Positions 60,402-64,000 of a DNA stretch of 64,000 nucleotides are shown piece by piece. Source of the DNA: Gordonia insulae. Lineage in GTDB: Bacteria; Actinomycetota; Actinomycetes; Mycobacteriales; Mycobacteriaceae. Position 1 is the stretch's first letter. Each line of letters opens with the position of its first letter. Location: the NCBI RefSeq assembly GCF_003855095.1, contig NZ_CP033972.1, forward strand, positions 5,146,001 to 5,210,000, given 5' to 3'. Under the pieces are notes generated by a model. That model worked only from the letters and a program-made list of their open reading frames with translations, was not told the DNA's origin and did no database searches. A program made the translations under genes and the position numbers.

Positions 60402-61271
60402 ATGACGACGATCGCCTTTCTGGGACTGGGCAACATGGGTGGCCCGATGGCCGCCAATCTGGTGCAGGCGGGTCATACCGTCCACGGGTTCGACCCGGTT
60501 CCCGAGGCGGTGAAAGCCGCCCAGCAGAACGGAGTGGAGACCTTCCCGACCGCCGTCGAGGCCGTCGCGGTCGCCGAAGTGGTGATCACGATGCTGCCCA
60601 GCGGTGCGATCGTGAAGAACCTCTATGCGGAGATCCTGCCGGCCTCGCGCACCGGGGCGCTCTTCATCGACAGCTCGACCATCTCCGTCGACGATGCCCG
60701 CGCCATCCATCAGCAGGCCGGCGAGCACGGGTTCGCCCAACTCGATGCGCCCGTGTCGGGTGGGGTCAAGGGTGCCGCGGCCGGGACGCTCGCGTTCATG
60801 GTCGGTGGCGACGACGACGCGTTCGCCGCCGCACGGTCGACATTGGATCCTATGGCGGGCAAGGTGATCCATTGTGGTGCCGCGGGTGCCGGGCAGGCGG
60901 CCAAGGTGTGCAACAACATGGTTCTCGCCGTCCAGCAGATCGCCGTGGGTGAGGCGTTCGTGCTCGCCGAGAAACTCGGATTGTCCGATCAGGCACTCTA
61001 CGACGTGATCACCGGTGCGACCGGCAACTGCTGGGCCGTGCAGACCAACTGTCCGGTCCCGGGACCCGTCCCGACGTCGCCGGCGAACAACGAGTTCACG
61101 CCCGGCTTCGCCACCGCGCTGATGAACAAGGATCTGGGACTCGCGATGGATGCGGTCGCCAGCACCGGTTCACGCGCGCCGCTCGGCACCCATGCGGCAC
61201 AGCTCTACAAGTCGTTCGCCGAACAGCACGCGGGCCTCGATTTCAGCGCAATCATCACCTCGTTGCACTGA
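60402..61271 (+). CDS. mmsB: 3-hydroxyisobutyrate dehydrogenase
   Basis: 289 residues. N-terminal dinucleotide site FLGLGNMGGPMAANLVQAGH, substrate motif DAPVSGGVKGAAAGTLAFMV and catalytic Lys in AAKVCNNMV. It oxidises 3-hydroxyisobutyrate to methylmalonate semialdehyde, the substrate of MmsA. ATG start after AGGAG. The stop codon lies inside a 14-bp tandem repeat. Confidence 0.93.
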   Translation: MTTIAFLGLGNMGGPMAANLVQAGHTVHGFDPVPEAVKAAQQNGVETFPTAVEAVAVAEVVITMLPSGAIVKNLYAEILPASRTGALFIDSSTISVDDARAIHQQAGEHGFAQLDAPVSGGVKGAAAGTLAFMVGGDDDAFAAARSTLDPMAGKVIHCGAAGAGQAAKVCNNMVLAVQQIAVGEAFVLAEKLGLSDQALYDVITGATGNCWAVQTNCPVPGPVPTSPANNEFTPGFATALMNKDLGLAMDAVASTGSRAPLGTHAAQLYKSFAEQHAGLDFSAIITSLH

Positions 61272-61319
61272 TCGCGCTGCACTGATCGGGTTGCACTGAT
61301 CGGGTTGCACTGGCAGGGC
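61264..61319. repeat. 14-bp tandem repeat over the mmsB stop codon
   Basis: TGCACTGATCGCGC, TGCACTGATCGGGT twice and TGCACTGGCAGGGC lie head to tail (61264-61319). The first unit contains the last codon and stop of mmsB. Confidence 0.85.
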
Positions 61320-61333
61320 TGATTATTCGGCGG

Positions 61334-61702
61334 TCAGACCCACACCGTCGCGAGCCATACGGTCACCGCGGCGACGGCGACCAGCCCCACGTTGAGTCCG
61401 ATCTGTCGTGTCTCGCCCCGCGACAGGTGGAACCCGGCCGCCAGCACCTGCAGGATGACGAAACCGATTGCGGCCCAGAGCGCCAGTGCCGGCGCTATCC
61501 CGGTGATTGGAGGCAGGATCAGGCCGATCGCGCCGAGGACCTCGATGGCACCGATGGCGCGCACGCCCGGCATCGGGATCGTGGTTCCGGCCCAGGCCAT
61601 CATCGGCTGCAGCTGTTCCGACGTGCGCAGGACCTTCATTCCGCCGGAGTAGAGGTAGAACACCGCGAGCACGGCGGCGACGATCCAATAGGCGACGGTC
61701 AT
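61334..61702 (-). CDS. DoxX-family membrane protein
   Basis: 122 residues, four helices (YWIVAAVLAVFYLYSGGMKV, IGAIEVLGAIGLILPPITGI, LALWAAIGFVILQVLAAGFH, and a C-terminal one). DoxX/SURF4-like proteins have roles in redox or sterol metabolism, not defined here. ATG overlaps the MarR stop (ATGA), so it is the target or partner of that regulator. Confidence 0.85.
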   Translation of the reverse strand: MTVAYWIVAAVLAVFYLYSGGMKVLRTSEQLQPMMAWAGTTIPMPGVRAIGAIEVLGAIGLILPPITGIAPALALWAAIGFVILQVLAAGFHLSRGETRQIGLNVGLVAVAAVTVWLATVWV

Positions 61703-62216
61703 GATTGTCCATCCGAGAAGTCGCCGGAGTTACGGCGAAGGGATTGAATCGCTTTCACCATGGAGGCCATCTCGTCGTCGTCCATGCCGACCTGGGAGAA
61801 CACCTCCTGGTTGAGTGTCGCGGTCGCATCCTCGACCGTGGATCGACCGAGGTCGGTGATCTCCACCAGGGTGGTCCGTCCATCGGTCGGGTGCGGCACA
61901 CGCCGCACCAGATCTGCCTCCTCGAGGCGCCGGATAGCGTGCGTCACACTGGTCACGTGCACCTGCAGGCGGTCGCTCGCCTTGGTGATCGGCAGTGCCC
62001 CTGGCGTGAGAATGCCAGCAGGCGAAGCAGTTCGAAGCGGGAGAAGGTGAGATCGTACGGGCGTAGCGCACCCTCGACCCGGGCAAGCAGGATCTGGTGT
62101 GCCCGCATGACCGAGGTGACCGCGACCATACCGTCGGCCACATCGCCCCAGCCCGCCTCCGACCAGTTCTGTCGCGCCTGCGCGATCGGGTCGAAACGCA
62201 TACTCCGGCCTGCCAT
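61699..62216 (-). pseudogene. MarR-family regulator, frameshifted
   Basis: N-terminal half (MAGRSMRFDPIAQARQNWSE ... LTFSRFELLRLLAFSR) and C-terminal half (VTSVTHAIRRLEEADLVRRV, PTDGRTTLVEITDLGRS) lie in different frames. Restoring a fifth C at 61998-62001 gives SRQGALPITKASDRLQVHVT, the normal winged-helix recognition region. Start ATG 62216 (TAAGGT seven bases upstream could be a leaderless -10) or GTG 62225. Operon with doxX. Effector unknown. Pseudogene or base error. Confidence 0.8.
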
Positions 62217-62312
62217 GCTGATCACCTTAGCGAGTGGTTCGGCCGCCGGGGTCGTCGTGGCGCGGGCGGTCGGATTCCCGCCGACTCCAGCGCCGATCGG
62301 CGCGAACCCCGA

Positions 62313-62876
62313 TCACGCCCGCCAGCCGTCGATCACCGCCATCGCCGCGGCCACCGGATCGGCGGCCGCCGGAAAGTGACCCGACAGCAGCAGCATCGCC
62401 ATCCCGTGCACCTGCGACCAGAGCGAGGCGACCACGGTGTCGACCTCGGCGACCCGGAACACGTTGGCCTCCATCGCCTGTGCGACACCCCGACGTAATG
62501 GTGCGATGGCACGCGCGGCGGCCGCCTCGGTCTCCGCGGTCGGCGCGAGGCCGGCCAGCGCTTCGCCGAACATGATCTCGTACAGGCGCGGATGCTCCAG
62601 GGCCCAGCCGACGTAGTGCACCCCGAGTCCGGCGAGGTCGGCATCTGTCGCCGACTCCTGCGCGGCCGCGAATGATTCGAATGCGCGGACGAGGACCCCG
62701 CGGGTCAGATCGTCCTTGCTACCGAACAGCGTGTAGACCGCGCTGGTGGACGTGCCGGCGGCCTTCGCGACGGCACGCACCGACAACGCGGCCAGTCCAT
62801 CGGCCCCGACGATGCGCTCCGCTTCGTCGAGCAGGCGATCACGGAGGTCGTCGGTGTGCACCCTGGGTCTTGCCAT
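62313..62876 (-). CDS. TetR-family regulator (divergent from DUF4188 gene)
   Basis: 187 residues. Helix-turn-helix in LSVRAVAKAAGTSTSAVYTL with the usual YTLFGSKDDLTRGVL. The C-terminal domain is of the TetR_C type (LEHPRLYEIMFGEALAGLAP). ATG 62876 (MARPRVHTDD) or ATG 62885. An array of three half-sites lies directly upstream, between it and the divergent gene. Confidence 0.85.
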   Translation of the reverse strand: MARPRVHTDDLRDRLLDEAERIVGADGLAALSVRAVAKAAGTSTSAVYTLFGSKDDLTRGVLVRAFESFAAAQESATDADLAGLGVHYVGWALEHPRLYEIMFGEALAGLAPTAETEAAAARAIAPLRRGVAQAMEANVFRVAEVDTVVASLWSQVHGMAMLLLSGHFPAAADPVAAAMAVIDGWRA

Positions 62877-62886
62877 AGCGGGCATT

Positions 62887-62922
62887 GTTTCATAACGTTG
62901 TTTCGTAACAACGTTACGAAAC
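62887..62922. promoter_or_regulatory. Three-half-site operator array GTTTCGTAAC
   Basis: GTTTCATAAC (62887-62896), GTTTCGTAAC (62900-62909) and the inverted GTTACGAAAC (62913-62922). The last two form a perfect 23-bp palindrome with an AAC spacer. Starts of the TetR gene and of the divergent DUF4188 gene flank it within 20 bp. Confidence 0.8.
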
Positions 62923-62938
62923 GATTCGGAGATCGGCC

Positions 62939-63436
62939 ATGGCACGTCCCGACGCTCGGCGCATGACCAATGTGGCACCGCCGGAGGGCACCACGCTCTT
63001 CCTCATCGGTATGCGGGTGACCAAACCCTGGCGGGTGCGGGCGTGGGTGGGCGTGTTCGCCGCGATGGCCCGCATCCTCGGTCACCTCCGCGCGAACCGC
63101 GGTGCGGGCATGCTGAGCCACCGCCTCTATCTCGGGTCGTCGGCGATGGTGGTCTCGTACTGGAGTTCGGCCGACGATCTGCGACGGTTCGCCGCGGCCG
63201 CCGATGCCCCGCACCTGCCGGCCTGGCGGTGGTTCACCAGGAACTTCGCCGACACGAACTCGGTGGGCATCTGGCACGAGACGTACGTGATCGGCGAGCA
63301 CGAGACGATCAGCAGCGGGATGGGCGCGTGGGGTCTCGCCGAGGCCGTCGGTGCGGAGCCGATCGGGTCCGGTCAGGCGACCGCCGCTGCGCGATTGGCG
63401 CACAACGGGTGTCCTGCGGCACGGCGCGTGCCGTAG
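62939..63436 (+). CDS. DUF4188/monooxygenase-like protein
   Basis: 165 residues. The FLIGMRVTKPWRVRAWVGVF start and LVLYxLGSSAMVVSYWSSAD-type core (seen as LGSSAMVVSYWSSADDLRRF) match DUF4188 proteins annotated as phenylacetaldoxime dehydratase-like or monooxygenases; function unproven. ATG 62939 has GGAG seven bases upstream. Probably controlled by the divergent TetR protein. Confidence 0.75.
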   Translation: MARPDARRMTNVAPPEGTTLFLIGMRVTKPWRVRAWVGVFAAMARILGHLRANRGAGMLSHRLYLGSSAMVVSYWSSADDLRRFAAAADAPHLPAWRWFTRNFADTNSVGIWHETYVIGEHETISSGMGAWGLAEAVGAEPIGSGQATAAARLAHNGCPAARRVP

Positions 63437-63452
63437 ACGACTCTGCGGCCGA

Positions 63453-64000
63453 TCACCGGGTGGGCGTGTGCTCCAACAACATCTCGATCGCACCCACGAT
63501 GGTGTCGACGAGGCCGGTGACGGTGTGGTCGCCGAGTTCGCCGCGCTGTTCGTCGGAGCGCATCATGATCACCGACTCGACGAGCCGGAACGGAAGGAGC
63601 CGTCGGGTGTCCGACGTGGCGCCCAGTACGTCCGCTGCGAGGGCGTCGTATGCGCCGGACAGTTCCAGGCGCGCCGCGCGGAACTCGGCGAACCGGTCGT
63701 CCGCGAGTTCCGGCAGCAGGTAGAGCGCTCCGAGGTTCCATCGGGCCGCGGCGAGTTGGGTGACGTCGTAGCGGGCGAGGTCGAGCAGGCGTTGCAGCGG
63801 CGGTCCGTCGGCGGCGAGCAATTCGCGCGCCCGATCCAGGGACGGGTCGACGGTGGTGGCCAGGAGGGCGGCCAGGATGTCGTCCTTGGTCGTGAAGTAG
63901 TGGTAGAGCGACGCCTGCCGCACACCCACCGCGTCCGCGATCATCCGCGTCGATGTGCCGGTGTAGCCGTGGCGGGTGAAGAGTTCGGCGGAGGCGTCGA
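63453..64000 (-). CDS. TetR-family regulator (5' end outside window)
   Basis: The frame is open to the right edge. Helix-turn-helix in GYTGTSTRMIADAVGVRQAS and LYHYFTTKDDILAALLATTV. The ligand domain is complete up to the stop at 63453. The true start lies beyond 64000. Target unknown; it converges on the DUF4188 gene. Confidence 0.8.
   Translation of the reverse strand, partial: DASAELFTRHGYTGTSTRMIADAVGVRQASLYHYFTTKDDILAALLATTVDPSLDRARELLAADGPPLQRLLDLARYDVTQLAAARWNLGALYLLPELADDRFAEFRAARLELSGAYDALAADVLGATSDTRRLLPFRLVESVIMMRSDEQRGELGDHTVTGLVDTIVGAIEMLLEHTPTR

Overview
The window is GC-rich actinobacterial chromosome from a mycolic-acid-producing member of the Mycobacteriales, most likely Gordonia (inferred; no rRNA marker is present). 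The evidence is gene order shared with mycobacteria (a grcC-like prenyl synthase then htpX; a cyclic-nucleotide phosphodiesterase like Rv0805 facing a Stealth/CpsY protein; tRNA-Thr, tRNA-Met, rpmG and the mycolate dehydratase genes hadAB; tRNA-Trp, secE, nusG, rplK, rplA; rplJ, rplL; rpoB, rpoC), a complete Mce lipid-import operon, and many GTG/TTG or apparently leaderless starts.

Layout. 1-4.8 kb: end of a polyprenyl synthase gene, htpX, phosphodiesterase, CpsY-like transferase, an intergenic repeat cluster and YajQ. 4.9-12.5 kb: tRNA-Tyr, -Thr, -Met, rpmG, a fused hadAB gene, a divergent EamA transporter/MocR regulator pair, tRNA-Trp, secE-nusG, rplK-rplA. 12.6-23.2 kb: an accessory stretch with lactate dehydrogenase, an excalibur protein, AraC and VOC proteins, a frameshifted DUF2786 gene, a YihY membrane protein, a zincin, two membrane proteins, a CocE-type hydrolase and a GH76 glycosidase. 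23.3-37.1 kb: rplJ-rplL, then an operon of an Mkl-like ATPase, two YrbE permeases, MceA-F and two Mce-associated proteins. 37.2-45.2 kb: rpoB-rpoC. 45.2-54 kb: TetR/MFS pair, AlbA_2 membrane protein, VOC protein, the lysine-catabolic pair davB-davA, an unknown gene and a DinB-family polymerase. 54-64 kb: secreted lipase, SixA-like phosphatase, small protein, DMT transporter, flavodoxin, valine-degradation genes (mmsA, acyl-CoA dehydrogenase, mmsB), MarR/DoxX, a TetR/DUF4188 pair and the end of another TetR gene.

How the genes work together. The middle of the window carries transcription and translation genes with the Mce lipid importer inserted between rplL and rpoB. HadAB supplies the dehydratase step of mycolate elongation. 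DavB/DavA take lysine to 5-aminovalerate, and MmsA, the acyl-CoA dehydrogenase and MmsB form a valine/isobutyrate route.

Points of interest: a palindromic intergenic repeat family at three sites, one expanded in tandem; two near-identical promoters about 1.1 kb apart; a divergent gene pair whose start codons overlap at the centre of two symmetric -10 boxes; a DinB polymerase with glutamine at the steric-gate position; a sharp codon-usage mosaic inside mceF; and three, possibly four, single-base losses in G/C runs that break otherwise intact genes, which may be sequencing errors.
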